A DNA stretch of 64,000 nt from Myxocyprinus asiaticus (taxonomy: Eukaryota; Chordata; Actinopteri; Cypriniformes; Catostomidae): positions 24,699,001 through 24,763,000 of the forward strand of contig NC_059347.1 of assembly GCF_019703515.2 (NCBI RefSeq), written 5' to 3'. Each line of letters starts with the position of its first letter. Position 1 is the stretch's first letter. The notes under the pieces were generated by a model, which was not told the origin of the DNA, did not search any database, and was given only the letters and a program-made list of their open reading frames with translations. Of this stretch, positions 20,241 through 37,068 are shown piece by piece. The translations under genes and the position numbers were made by a program.

Positions 20241-23200
20241 CCAACTGTTTAACAATGGGGACTGTTTTAAGGATAAACTTTTTACACATGAGAGGCCAGT
20301 AGTTTAAGGCTCCTGTTTTGAAGATATTTACTATGGGAGGTTAACATTCATGGACTTTTCTTAATTACACCGTGGAGTCTAAAAAAGTTTCACTATCTGT
20401 GAGAGAAGTGCTTGCCAGTATTTCTGTGTAGCACATTAACTCCTTCTGCTGAGGTGTGTTATGACGGCTTTGACCCTGACATTGAGATGGCCCAGAAGGA
20501 GCAGACAGTGGGGGAATACATGAAGCCATTTGAGAGGACCCTAAGAGCTCCATAAAGGACATTTGGCACAAAAATAGCAGCCTTTTTCAAACCACGAAAG
20601 TTTGGTTATCCTATACTTTGAGCAAACTCTAGATGATTCATACCAATGCCTAAGTGTGCTGTGCATGCTTCTAGGTCTGAAAGAGTATGTAGCATTAATG
20701 TGTTTGGCAAGCTCACATCATTCACCTCCTCAGTGGAGATGCAGACCAACAGAGGGAGGCTTGAGGATGTAATGTTTTTTTTTTAGCCCTTGCTCATCCA
20801 ACTCTACTCCTAGTTCTCCATCTCCACTGAAGCAGTGGAGTCTAATGGAGGCTCATGGTAGGGATACAGGGAAACGAGGGTCTAGGGCTGGGCAAAGGGG
20901 CCGCTCCCAGGAGGCTCTCGAGAGACTTTAATAGTGGAGCCAGGGAGATGCCTGCCTACTGTGGTTTCTCGGTTGCCGATGATTTTAGTTTCAGGTGACA
21001 TGCATCATGCTCTATTAGTTGCCTCTTCTGACCACAGTTTTCTTTGGCATGTGGAAGGCGTACTGGAGCTCTGCTCTGGACGTGTAGCTTTTTCAACACA
21101 CTTACACACACATACACATGGACACGTTCACATAGATGCAGGTCTGCATCTCTGCAACCAAACACACGCATGCAAATACACACATACCAATGTGTATGTG
21201 CTTCAGCTCCTTATATTTCCAGCTTTCCCTAAAACACACATACCCACTGGATACACATGCTCTTTTAGGAATGGCCCTATCACTTCAAGTCAATCTATGA
21301 ATAAATGTGAAACTTTTACTAGTTTGAAAGGGGACTTTATAAACTCTTGATTAAGAGTGCCTTGACTCTTAAAGCTAATTTATACTTACTGGGAGAACAA
21401 GCTTCTTTTAGTTTGGCTAAAAATTGTGATGAAATGCATTGATGTTTCTGTTCTGATAAGGTGTTTGTTTTGTGATATTTCTACTGTTTGTGCACATACC
21501 TAAAATTCTTGACCATGGAGAACTTGGCTGGTTGAAAAGCTGTGATGATTAATTAAAAATATTCATGGGTGTGGTTTGGAGAAGATGTTGGTTTACAATC
21601 GCGCATGCCAGCTGAGGAGATTGTATCTTGCTAGGTTACTATGTTAAGGTTAAAAAAGGATAACTTTGAAGTCTATCACTCCAAGGTTGTTTAAAAACTA
21701 TGACAAAAATGTGGAGAGATTTCTGTGTTTATGGAATTAGATCAGGTAGCTTGTCGTCAAAAGTGGACAAGTCAATATGTCAAAGAAGCAAATTTATTTT
21801 AAAACACAGCCAAGTGTAGTATAAACTCAGGCTTTGTTTATCTACGGTGCTTTTACAGAATCGAGAGTTCATTGTAAATTTGCTGCAAACTTGCCACGAA
21901 TTCAACCTGATCTCACAAAAATTCGTACATAGTTTACGAGTTGGCTATTTCATACAATGATTTCGCTGCGAGAGTGTCTTGAATAGATTAGAACTATGTG
22001 CTACAACCATGTGCTGCGTCTTATCCAATTTCCGTGAGAGCGCTAAATTCCAAGTGCAATTTTCGGCAACTTGGGGGTTGGGGGGGGGGTGGGGTGTTGG
22101 TATGTGTTCAAGGTGTATACACACAAACTGTGGGTGTATGTGTGGGAGGTCTAGGTAAATCAAGGCCTAATTTGATATTTTTGTGAGAAACACTAAGACA
22201 TTGTGCTTAAGACGTCTGAGAATCACATCTATTCTCAGTGTAAAGCCTGAACTCGGTCTGTGCGTTTGCAGTTTGGGGATTCCACCAGCAGATCACTTTT
22301 AATACTAGCCATGATTTGTCTTTCAATATATTAATATGATTAATTATACTTATATTCTTTATAATTTAATGCAGCCTACATCCAATTAGTCCAGATAAGT
22401 ACCACATTTTCCATGAGTTTATAAGGAGTGTGTCACTGTCATAGAAATATGCCTGACATTCTACAAGAATGTAACAGAATGAAAGACACAAATGGTCCAT
22501 ATTTCTATTTGTCTTATGCATTACATTCAACCCATTTATACAACTCAATTCTTATCAATGGGCTGTATTCATTTATATTGACATAGCTTGATAGGGAATG
22601 GAATATTTTGTAGGAATCAAATGGCATAATAACTGGAGAAGAACCTAAGAATTATATTGCACTTGACCAAAACTATTTACGCTATTTCACCAACCTACTA
22701 ACGCCTACGATTTAATGGCCATGCTCACTGATTTTTGCACATATGATGTATTACATTGCACAGTGCTTAAGATGTAAGCTTATGAAAGTAATATCAAAGA
22801 ACTTTAGATTAAAGATCTCACATCCAAAGCAATGACTTAAACTCTTGTCTTTGGCAGTGGAGCCATATGAGGAATCAGGAACAAGATGTATTTACACCAC
22901 ACAGAGGTGTGTCCACACGTTCTGTAGCGCCTGTGTGAAGTGGTCGGATGTTGGTCCATACTGTGGTCCTTGCAAGTCATCCAAAATCCTGGGTGGCTAT
23001 GAATTTCACTGTAGCTCTTTTTCCTCTCTGTTTTTTTTTTTTTTTTTTTTTTTTAAATCGAAATGAAGGAAATTTCCTGTCTGAGGCAATGCTTTGTTTG
23101 TGTCCTAGGATGAGGTGGGGAATATAGCCTAAAAATGGCGGTAGGGCTCACATGACACTGCCCAGCTAAACATTAGAGCCTAATGTGTCATCTGAACAGG

Positions 23201-25995
23201 CTGGAATGGAAATTTACAGTGGAAGATGTTGAAATGGGGTTTCCTCTGCGTTTTATTAGAAATACACCCCGATTTTAGCCCTGCATTAACAGATTACCAC
23301 TGAAGTGCACTTGAATGCACCTTCTCACCCAGCTATTATTAAAAAAAGTGAACAACAGTGGTTTTGTTTCAGGCAACCCAATACAGTACTAAAATTATTT
23401 ATCGTACAAAAGTAAACAATATAATCCTTAAAACAATAACTGAAACGTAGTAATTGTAGCATTCTATATGTCTCTTGAATTTCAATGGTTTCATGTTCTT
23501 GACGGCCAATAATTGACCACACAAAGCACTTTTTATTCAGCACAACCCATTTTTAAAAACAAATAAGCCCATGGCACCGTTCAAGTTTATGTTCAAAAGG
23601 GAGGTGCTATACTGTATATTTACAGTACTCTACGAGTTCTTTTTTTTGACCCAAACCGTACCGGGTCTTTTTTTTTTACCCAAACCGAACAGTTGTTTGG
23701 AATTTTTTTCCCAAACAGATGAGTCAATGAGTAATTTATTTCCTTGTTAGCTGCATTTTATTATTTTCATTTAGCATTGTTTTGCCCTGTACAAATAGAT
23801 CAGCAACTCAACCCACCAGTTGAGAAACAGTAGTGTACATCATGGAAACATGCTAAACAGTAAAATACTGATTATGCACCCATGAAGCCATTTCACATGT
23901 AAACATTCCATGAGAGACACAAATGATTCACACACTGCAAAATGTTTTATCCAGACATAAAACATCACTTTTTTTTTTTCTTAATTAAATTAAATTGATT
24001 TCATATTCTAATTAGTGTCTAAATCATCACAGTGCCTTATGCAGATTATATTATGAATGTACAGGATCTGTTAGTTGAGCTTGCATGTGCACATTTAAAG
24101 CAGATCTTCAGGGCGTCACACACCATAAACCAAAGTGAGAGAAACTGCAGTCAAATGAGCCCAGTGGAAAGTCTTTTTTGCTTTTAAAGTGACTGGAATG
24201 GTTTCTTTAGGGTCACACGAAGGGTGTCTGTTTACACTTGTCAAATTTCAAACGTATATATTCTTACCGAACGTGTCAGCGGCATGAATGACACGGTTGT
24301 GACAATTTGTGCCCACAGTACGAAACCAAATGGCAGGGAGTTAATAAGTTGTTTGGTCTATACACCAACTCCTTAGCAACCGTTTCTGTGGCTAAATGGA
24401 GGGAATTTTATGCTCCGGCCCTCAACCAACACACACAAAGCTGGCTACGACTTCATTGGTGCAAGTATAAAAATAATTTATTCTGGTTAAACCATTTCGC
24501 CAAATCTTTTAATCACCATAAAGGCCTTTCGGTATGTCTTATTTCGGGTATTCCTTCAGATGCCTAAATGAAATATTTATGATGTGTTTCTGTGTGGCAC
24601 ATGAGGCAATGATTTATTTTGCAAGATAGTGGAGGATGCTGTAACACTGGTTTATGTTTTAGAGTCAACAAACCAAAATCATATCTGACACTCTCAGATG
24701 ATGCATCAATAGCAAATAAATCACAGCATTTGATTTAATTTTATTCAAAAGTTGTTTGCTGTGTAACTCGAATGGAATTGAAATTTTCAGCAGAGGTTGT
24801 TTCCATACACCATGAACTGATTTTAATGAAATATCCTGTCAGTCTGGGACCAAACCTGTGTAATTCTGTTTATAAACGGTAGCCTTAGTCAAACATTGAG
24901 ACTTGAACGAGTTTGTACTCTTATTTTGAAGAGAGTCACTGAATTGACAGGCAGCCCAACAATGTTGGTCTTGGCAGGACACCGATTTTTCTCTGCTTGA
25001 AATGCAACAGTTCAAACCCCACTCAGAGCTTTGATGTGCGAGTGTTATAAGTCTGTTCAAGTGTAATAGATCTCTGACACTGTGTCTCTTAAATTCCCTA
25101 CTACACCAGTTGCGTAAAATCAGAAAAATGTCACACACTTGCTACACACAGTTCACATACAGATTTTTTACATGATCTTTTCTGTCCTGTATATGCAGAT
25201 TTTTTATTTATTTTTTTCCACCTTCATGAATAATGCAAAAGAATCACACACTGTCTTCCATTTTTTGAGAAAGTCTTTTTGACCCTCATTAAGTAACCCT
25301 GTTAACCTCTGGTTAGGGAATCATGTGACTCACGCAGCATATGTTATTTAGATTTACGGAGTGGGAAGATGTTTGCAGAGAAGGATAATTTGACAGTCCG
25401 ATAAACCAGCAGACAGACAGATAAACAGTCTTGTCTCTTCACCACAGAGATCTCATTGTCAGTCTCACTGAAGCCCTTTTTTCTCAATCCATCCCAACAG
25501 CCATGGGGCAATATTTAAGCAGACCGTTAGAAGACGTCCAAATATTTAACAACTTTTTGTCTTTATTTCTTTTTTTCTTCTATCACTTCTGTAGCCACTT
25601 TTTTTTTTTTTTTTTTGCTGAGCCCACAGATCCCTAACAAACAGGATGGCCGATGAGATGGGCTGACTTATCAGAGAGAGAGTGAGAGAGAGATGTATAG
25701 GAGCTGGTTGCATGCCATGGACAACCCAGGTCTAGCAACTCTACACGAATATTACTCTGATTACTTTTGCCACCGCTACTACTGCATTGGTTAGGCTGAA
25801 GGTAAGAATATATAACAGCTATCCAAAATATATAAGGCGTTCTGAATAATACTGACCACCACAAAAAGGAGGAGCGTGGTTCGATGTGTCTGCTTAAATA
25901 ATTGTCTGTGTAGGTTTGGTACCACAAACATGGCCAAATAGGCCAACTAAAAAAAAAATAAATAAATAAAAAAAAACCCACTATTTACAAAGAAT
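20241..25995. other. Unassigned AT-rich DNA
   Basis: No gene supported. Contents: a run of in-frame codons near 20465-20570 (EMAQKEQTVGEYMKPFERTL) with no recognised family and stops on both sides; a G-rich patch at 22071-22100; a cysteine-rich open frame at 22845-23066; a poly-T tract at 23031-23054; and a patch at 21907-21960 (TTCGTACATAGTTTACGAG) matching a dispersed repeat that also appears at 33366-33465. The 138-codon frame at 20934 is low-complexity (His/Thr from CACACA) and not a gene. Confidence 0.5.
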
Positions 25996-26024
25996 AACAA
26001 CAACAACAACAACAACAACAACAA
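25996..26024. repeat. (CAA)n microsatellite
   Basis: About nine CAA units in AT-rich DNA. Confidence 0.95.
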
Positions 26025-29000
26025 TTTGTTATATACAGTATAAGGATTTATTCTACTTTATATAAAAAAATAAAGTGCCAAAAAAAAAAAAAAAAAGTGG
26101 TTAAGATCTTCTATTTTTTAAAAGTTTGCTTTTAATTTCAAATCTGAAAAACTGTTGCCAATAATTTGATGATTATACATTGCCTGTGTCTCCTCTCTGC
26201 TGTAATTGTCTGTCTGTTTGGGTAGACACGAATGTCATTGCTATTCCTTTTTCTTTTCTTCTGGTGGCCTTTAGGGGAAAGGCTAATATCTTGTGTGTCA
26301 ATTCACAGCATGGAAACTTTTAGATCTATATAAGTTACTAATTTCAGAATTTATTTTCTAAGAGAAAGGGAGGTAAAAAATAAATACATTATTTATGAAC
26401 ATATTCCCAGTCCAATGGCTAATTGTTGATCTTTTCACAATTGCTTTGATGTAACCAGAAACGTAATCCATAAAAGAAAGAAGATGTTTTTTTTTTTTTT
26501 TTTTTTTTCTGTTGTAAATGTTGCAGCATTTTCTGCTTGTTTCCTTTTAATGATTTGTGACAAGAGGACATGCAGATTATTGTTAAATGTATTTACATTT
26601 CTCTTTCTATGATAAAAGCAGGCATATGCCCCAAAGCCTCATCAGCTTTCAATAAGCTGCCACCTCTCATTAAAGCTGTCATTCACTGGTACTTTAAATG
26701 CAATGTATCACTAGTTCAACTGACTAGGTCCAAATATTTTGTAACAATAGACACTAAACATTCCTGGGCTAGTTTTGGGGCTTAAAAACTTGCACACTCA
26801 GCCCTTTCATGTGTAGCGGTGGAAAAATTCATAGCAGAATAAAAGGCTGAAACAACAAAATTATCTGGCAGTACTAGCTTAAAAAAAAAAAATGGATAAC
26901 TTTGCAACGTACAAAATAAAGCTATTTTTCCATTTGCCAGGTGTGCAACATTAGCCATTTTTACCAGAGACAACTGTAGTAGTCTTAAGTAATTTCAGTC
27001 ATTTTAGTTCAGTCTCGCCAGCAGAGTGTGTCCAGTATATGACCACGTATACAGTGCTGTCTGTTTATGTCAAAATGAGAGATGGGGGATTTTTCTCAAT
27101 GAGTCTTTTGTTCCTGCTATGGCAGTAGTTAAAGAAGCATTTAAGTATATAAGCAGCATTCAAGTAATTTGAAATACACTGCAAAATGGCAAGTGTTACA
27201 GTACTTGAGGAAATACAAGGATACATAGTAGGTAAATCTAAAAATATAAATCTAATCAAGACAATTTTCCAATTTTCAATTCTGACTTAAAATTGTGGGT
27301 AAAAAAATAAAAATAATGAATTATGCAAGTGTAATGCAAGTGTAAGGCTTTACGCAAATAGCCAGAAAGTTGCTGTGTTTAATGCCACAATAAAATTACT
27401 GTAAAATTAACTACAGTAGTTCCTTCAATTCATCGAAAAAGAGTCCAAGTAAAAGATCATTGTCCAGAACTGTAACTATATAGTCTGTCCAAGGCGGAAG
27501 TTACAGCCATTATACTGTGGGCTTTGTTGCCTGTTTTGTGATTGTATGAGTAAATCTAAGGTAGGATAAACATCACTTTATATTGAACTATGTTATTCTA
27601 AATGATACTAATTGTCCATTATGTGATCAAAATGTGATCATTACTTCATCAAATAATGTCTCAGAGGGTGTCAAAGCTGAATCCTGTACAATAAACAAAT
27701 ATTAGATCACAGATGTGAAAATGTGACTGGCTTTTCTGTTCAGTCCATATTACTGCACTTTAAAAGTAAATTAGTTATTAATATAATTAATCTCCCACTA
27801 TATTTTGTTTTAAGGAATGCAAAACAAATTGACAGCAACATAATCTAAACACTTCCTACAGTAAGACACTGTTGAAAATATAGAAATATTACAAAGGATT
27901 ATTCAAAATGATCACAATTGAGAAAATAATTTGCAGTGTATCGTAAATTGTAAACCACACTCTTCAAAACTTTAATAAATTAACTGTGACCTAGTTTGGT
28001 CTCCAAACAATTCATAAATCTTGAGAAAGGTAGAGAGATCCCTACAAACTTTAGCATGTGAGGCAGAATCCACAAGTACTGAATTCTAGCTTGGACTGTA
28101 CCAAACATAGCCTTAACCATGCCACCAAGGACAGCATTATCATTGGCAGTTTCTAGATTATAGTACGATAACAGTACAACCTCAAAGAGTGACCTGGTGG
28201 CCTGAATGTGTAAGCAGAAAAGTATTTGCTCCAGACTCCCAGCTCATCATCCATAAACTTGAAGACACATCTAAACAGTTGCATTTCCCCTTAGTGCTCT
28301 CTCAGGTACTTCTCGCTAGGCCCCCTCAGAGATGTGTGGAAAGTACTCTGTCTATCCTGCTCTCTTCTTCTTGCTGACTGTTTGAGTCGTGTTCTTTCTC
28401 TTTCTCCACGCTTTCATTGTTTGTCTGTGTTTTTTATGCCTCTGATCTCTTCTCTCCTCTAGACATCAGTGTTGTAGGCTACGGAGAGCTCTTCGAGCGA
28501 GTCTCTCTTTCTAAACCATTGGCTCATTAAGCAGAATGTTTGTATAGGCAAACTTAGTATTTTTAGTGTGTTGTTTGTTTTACGTGCCCTCTGTTCTCAC
28601 AGTCGAATAGAGGATGCGGCTTTTTGCTGTGTTATGCTAAAGCCGAGTTCTCTGTGCGTTTTTGCCACACTGCAGGGAGGAGAATTGCAAAACTTTTTCG
28701 CCTCTCATTACGGTTGTGTTTCAGAGTGTCTGGGAACACTGCGCTGATGGCACGCCTTTGGTTGCTTCCAAAATTACCCGACAGCAGGTTCTGTGATGTG
28801 GTGTTTTCTTGTAAACAGGTTTGAGGATGGGCGTTCCATAGGCTCAGAAAAGTAGGTTTAGTGTAAAACTTTCACTGCCATCTGAAATCTCAACACACTC
28901 ACCTACAGGCGCTGCCTGCAAACCAGCCATGTCGTGAAGCCAAGGGGGAGTACTGGCAATCTAGAAGGTTCTCTAAGTCAGCAATTGCAATCACCACTGC

Positions 29001-29784
29001 AATAGAAAATTTAAACTTGCCCATTTGCAATATAAATTTGAAATTAAAGAAACACAAATGCTTCAGTAACTGTATCTTTGCAGCTTATAGCTTTCAGTTT
29101 GCAAAAGTAAAGTGCAATGTCCTAAGCTGGTTTGGCAAGCAAAGCATCGCTCTGTTTAGTTAATGGTTGATTAAGTAGAAAACCCATTTCTCAGAGAGAA
29201 TCCATTTTCTTCAGTCACAAAAAGCTTGGAAACAATTATTTAAGAAGTTCAAACTCGTATGTTGTCATTGTAACGGTGGTGTTTCAAAATGAATATTATG
29301 GTTAGTAGAACACCAGATTTTTCCCAAATAGCTTTTACCACAGTTACAAAATATATATAAAAAAAATTGGGACATGAACATTTTTCACACACCGTATGAC
29401 CAAAAATAAGGGCTTTTACTCGGTTCTTCTTTGATGAGATGAGTTTCACATACATTCAGTTTTGTGAACAGTTTGTAGGCATACAAAGAAAACATGAAAA
29501 CAAAGAATATCTAAACAAACATAAGTTTTTATTTATTTATTTTTTATATATAACCCAACTATATTCTTGGTTTGCAATGAGAGAAAGAAAGAAAAGAAAA
29601 CAAACAAATAAACCAATGCAAGTCCTTTAGTCCTTTAGAGATGTTACACTATAATATGTGCAACAACCCCTTTTTAGTTCCTGTGAATTAATAGTCCATA
29701 GTTCAAAATAATTCAAACATTTCAAATAAACATCATTATCAAACAAACCATACAATTGAAAAGGTGGGACTGTGTAAATGTGTA

Positions 29785-29786
<2 letters not shown>
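26025..29786. other. Unassigned DNA
   Basis: No gene and no element ends. It contains poly-A and poly-T runs (26079-26096, 26488-26508). The stretch at 26610-26710 is less AT-rich and may be conserved non-coding DNA, but nothing in the window tests that. Confidence 0.5.

Positions 29787-29818
<32 letters not shown>
29787..29818. repeat. (TG)n microsatellite
   Basis: About 16 TG units. Confidence 0.95.
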
Positions 29819-29819
<1 letters not shown>

Positions 29820-31475
29820 TATGGTTGTGGGCGCTAAGTGTTTGTCCACGTAGGTTTGTACCACGCCACACTAATCAATTGAGACGGGTTACAGTTCTCC
29901 AAAGTCAGTATTAGCTTTGTGTTGACTATGAATGAGCTTGTAGAGGCAAAAAGAAACGGTATTGGGGCTCATACCTGTAGTCAGACGTACACAGTCACAG
30001 TCAATCTCTCCGTGGCCAGCAGCAGACGACACTCTCACCTTCGGCATTTAGTAGCCCCACATCCACGTTCGGAATTGGTGTCACTCAATCTTTGTAGAGA
30101 TGTATCCAGGTGAGTTTCTCAACTAGGAGTTCGTCGCTCTGTTTGCAGCAAGAACGTGACTTTCCATAATATGGCACATAACTTTAACTCAGCGTCTTAG
30201 AACTGCGATACACTGGTCGTTATCTCCCTCCCGCCTTTCTTCTTCTTATCAGTACAACTGTACAACTGTGGGTGCACTTCCCTTCTTTCACACCATCACT
30301 CCTACTGCACACTGTTCTCAACGCACCAACTTATTGCACCTGTCTTATTCTCATCTTCATCATCATATATATCACACTCCACCTTTTTCTTTACTTCCTT
30401 TTATATGATTTCGCCTTGCGTTTTCCCGTCACTTCCGACTACTAATTACCGCAGTGCATTGTGGTAATCATAGTTTTTTTTAGGTATTAATACTTTCACT
30501 TTCACTGCATCATAAAACCACATCCTCCCTCTTAGTGGACAACAGACTAAATAATGGGTCTAACCATGTACGGCAGTTTCCTTCACATTGTGACTTCAGC
30601 AAGTGGCCCGTTGTTACCTCATGCTATCATAATAAGATCACTTGACAAGCTAACCCAAATGAACAGGCCCCTGGCTGTAAGTTCAGATAAGCTATTTGTC
30701 CTCAGCCATCCATGCCATAATTATTTCACTTCAGAACCACTATTTTAGCATTGAGATTTTCCTCCCTAAAGAACGTGACAATGTCCTTTATTCAGCAAAC
30801 CTCACAAATCATTGCAGTAATGGCCAAAATGATCTTTATGGCTATACATGTCTTAAAAGCTGTGTTTGCCTGGTTTCAAATTACACTGTAAAAAGTTACT
30901 TTGAGGAGCTATTCCTTTGTTGGTGGAACCTTTAGTAGGCAGGTTGATTTAGTGATGTTAAATAATATTTGTGACTTGAATAAAACCAGTTAATTTAGGT
31001 GTTACCACTTGAAGCACATTTAAATGTTAACAGTTATGTTTAGTGTATGTTATTATGAAAAATAATAATATGCCAGCCTAAATTGGTTTGCTGGTCTTAG
31101 CTGATTTAACTGATCTTCCAGCCTGGCCAAGCTGCCACTCAGCTGGTCTCCCAGCTTGACCAGTGGGAAAACCCCAAACTTCCCTAAAACCAGCCAACAG
31201 ACCAGTCTGAGGGACCAACTAAAACCAGCAATCCAGCTTAAGTTCTTAGGCTAGTTCATATGTAGCTCAAGTTTGTTGTTCCAGAGCTGAACCATAAATA
31301 CATCAGAATGCATACATGTAAATATGCTTACTCTGCTTCTCTCCCACACAAGCATTTATACAGTACAAAGAAAATAGTAGATCTTGTGTGAACAGGGTTT
31401 CTTCTGAGTGGAGAAAGTCTTGCTGAAAGGCTTGCTGCAACCAACTGATTCTCCATGGCTTCTCCTACTGTCTAA
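29819..31475. other. Unassigned DNA with a CCAGC-rich repeat
   Basis: 29819-30545 is more GC-balanced than its surroundings but has no domain. 31087-31250 is an imperfect repeat built on CCAGC/GCTGG words (CAGCTGGTCTCCCAGC and similar), a type common in fish genomes. Confidence 0.45.
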
Positions 31476-31512
31476 AAAACAAACAAACAAACAAACAAAC
31501 AAACAAACAAAC
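31476..31512. repeat. (AAAC)n microsatellite
   Basis: About nine AAAC units. Confidence 0.95.
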
Positions 31513-31546
31513 CTACAAGTGCTCCTAGACAGGGGTCTGCAAACTT

Positions 31547-31720
31547 TTTAAAGGGGTCATGACATGCTCTTTTTTTTATAATTTAATTATCTTCTCTGAG
31601 GTCCACTTATAATGTTAGTAAAGTTGTTTTGCACCAAAACAGTCTTCATTTAGTAATATATAATTTTTTATTCAAGCACAGCTGCACCTTACTTATCAAA
31701 CAGTCATGACATTTTAAATA
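31547..31720. repeat. Possible 5' part of a TTAA-type MITE
   Basis: It begins TTAAAGGGGTCATGACATGC, resembling a widespread fish TTAA-type repeat end. I cannot find the matching right end, so limits and identity are uncertain. Confidence 0.35.
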
Positions 31721-35372
<3,652 letters not shown>

Positions 35373-35696
35373 TAACGTCTCGGTTATGTATGTAACCTTG
35401 GTTCCTTGAGTGGGAACGAGATGTTGTGTAATGACGCAATGGGGAGCACATCAGTGTTCACGTGGTCTGAAGCTCTTATACAATCACGGCAATTTATTGG
35501 CTGATGGTGCTTAAGTGACACCCCTAAGGAGCTACGTACTGAGCTCCTAAAAAGCACTTGCCTGGCGAGCCTATGCAGCAAATAGTAAATATGGCTAGCT
35601 ATACAGCATCTCGTTCCCACTCAGGGAACCATGGTTACGTACATAACTGAGACGTTCCCTTTTGTAGGAACTTCTGCGTACTGATGCATTGGGGAA
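35373..35696. repeat. DIRS copy A 3' terminal repeats
   Basis: Inverted arms: 35373-35425 (ACGTCTCGGTTATGTATGTA then GTTCC..GGGAACGAG) and 35606-35655 (CTCGTTCCC..GGGAACC then GGTTACGTACATAACTGAG). Each arm holds its own small palindrome. Just outside each, a direct repeat GTAATGACGCAATGGGGA / GTACTGATGCATTGGGGA (35428-35445 and 35679-35696) recurs about 250 bp apart. This matches the terminal layout of copy B. Confidence 0.8.
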
Positions 35697-35712
35697 GGAT
35701 TTATAATATATA

Positions 35713-36959
35713 TACACTATATTGCCAAAAGTATTCGCTCATCTGCCTTTAGACGCATATGAACTTAAGTGACATCCCATTCTTAATCCATAGGGTTTAA
35801 TATGACGTCGGCCCACCCTTTGCAGCTATAACAGCTTCAACTCTTCTGGGAAGGCTTTCCACAAGGTTTAGGAGTGTGTTTATGGGAATCTTTGACCATT
35901 CTTCCAGAAGCGCATTTGTGAGGTCAGACACTGATGTTGGACGAGAAGGCCTGGCTCGCAGTCTTCGCTCTAATTCATCCCAAAGGTGCTCTATCGGGTT
36001 GAGGTCAGGACTCTGTGCAGGCCAGTCAAGTTCTTCCACACCAAACTCGCTCATCCATGTCTTTATGAACCTTGCTTTGTGCACTGGTGCACAGTCATGT
36101 TGGAACAGGAAGGGACCATCCCCAAACTGTTCCCACAAAGTTGGGAGCATGGAATTGTCCAAAATCTCTTGAACTCTGAATGCTTCAGCATACCCTTTCA
36201 CTGGAACTAAGGGTCCAAGCCCAGCTCCTGAAAAACAACCCCACACCATAATCCCCCCTCCACCAAACTTCACAGTTGGCACAATGCAGTCAGACAAGTA
36301 CCGTTCTCCTGGCAACCGCCAAACCCAGACTCGTCCATCAGATTGCGAGATGGAGAAGCGTGATTCATCACTCCAGAGAACGCGTCTCCACTGCTCTAGA
36401 GTCCAGTGGCGGCATGCTTTACACCACTGCATCCGACGCTTTGCATTGCACTTGGTGATGTATGGCTTGGATGCAGCTGCTCGGCCATGGAAACCCATTC
36501 CATGAAGCTCTCTATGCACTGTTCTTGAGCTAATCTGAAGGCCACATGAACTTTGGAGGTCTGTAGCGATTGACTCTGCAGAAAGTTGGCGACCTCTGCG
36601 CACTATGCGCCTCAGCATCCGCTGACCCCGCTCTGTCATTTTACATGGCCTACCACTTTGTGGCTGAGTTGCTGTCATTCCCAATCGCTTCCATTTTGTT
36701 ATAATACCACTGACAGTTGACTGTGGAATATTTAGTAGCGAGGACATTTCACGACTGGACTTGTTGCACAGGTGGCATCCTATCACAGTACCACGCTGGA
36801 ATTCACTGAGCTGCTGAGAGCGGCCCATTCTTTCACAAATGTTTGTAGAAGCAGTCTGCATGCCTAGGTGCTTCATTTTATACACCTGTGGCCATGGAAG
36901 TGATTGGAACACCTGAATTCAATTATTTGGATGGGTGAGCAAATACTTTTGGCAATATA

Positions 36960-36964
<5 letters not shown>
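35713..36964 (-). mobile_element. Complete Tc1/mariner transposon with intact transposase
   Basis: 1252 bp including TA at both ends. Inverted tips: TACACTATATTGCCAAAAG then TATTCGCTCA on the left, and the same with one change (TATTTGCTCA) on the right, so about 29 of 30 bases match. The tips flank a single uninterrupted transposase. It sits in the 3' part of DIRS copy A, with (AT)n on its right side. Every visible requirement for mobility is present; activity is inference. Confidence 0.95.
35797..36828 (-). CDS. Tc1-like DD34E transposase, apparently intact
   Basis: Cut-and-paste transposase of the Tc1/mariner superfamily: binds the inverted repeats and moves the element into TA sites in the nucleus. 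343 residues from [13 protein letters not shown], the usual family start and length (about 340). The frame is also open 28 codons upstream (to 36912), but that extension lies toward the tip and does not look like transposase. N-terminal HTH at about residues 28-48 ([19 protein letters not shown]), GRPR-type linker (SGRPCK, about 58-63), second HTH about 77-105 (the SAESIATDL region). The catalytic triad is present: Asp154 (WSDESRF), Asp245 ([11 protein letters not shown]) and Glu280 ([14 protein letters not shown]), with 34 residues between the second Asp and Glu, hence DD34[10 protein letters not shown] is present. No stops or frameshifts, unlike the other Tc1 copies here. No host promoter is evident. 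Confidence 0.9.
   Translation of the reverse strand: MGRSQQLSEFQRGTVIGCHLCNKSSREMSSLLNIPQSTVSGIITKWKRLGMTATQPQSGRPCKMTERGQRMLRRIVRRGRQLSAESIATDLQSSCGLQISSRTVHRELHGMGFHGRAAASKPYITKCNAKRRMQWCKACRHWTLEQWRRVLWSDESRFSISQSDGRVWVWRLPGERYLSDCIVPTVKFGGGGIMVWGCFSGAGLGPLVPVKGYAEAFRVQEILDNSMLPTLWEQFGDGPFLFQHDCAPVHKARFIKTWMSEFGVEELDWPAQSPDLNPIEHLWDELERRLRARPSRPTSVSDLTNALLEEWSKIPINTLLNLVESLPRRVEAVIAAKGGPTSY

Positions 36965-36992
<28 letters not shown>
36963..36992. repeat. (AT)n microsatellite at the Tc1 right boundary
   Basis: About 15 AT units beginning in the TA at the Tc1 tip. DIRS copy A sequence resumes after it. Confidence 0.9.
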
Positions 36993-36998
<6 letters not shown>

Positions 36999-37068
36999 CA
37001 CGCCATGCGAAGAATAGCCCATGTGACAAGCATACAGCAGCGCACAAGCAAGCTTAAGCATATAAAAA

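Noticed and set aside
20934..21350. 138-codon plus-strand open frame
   Set aside because: Composed largely of CACACA-derived His/Thr; no domain, no splice or start context.
35876..36505. Plus-strand open frames of 60-98 codons
   Set aside because: Antisense shadows of the intact Tc1 transposase.
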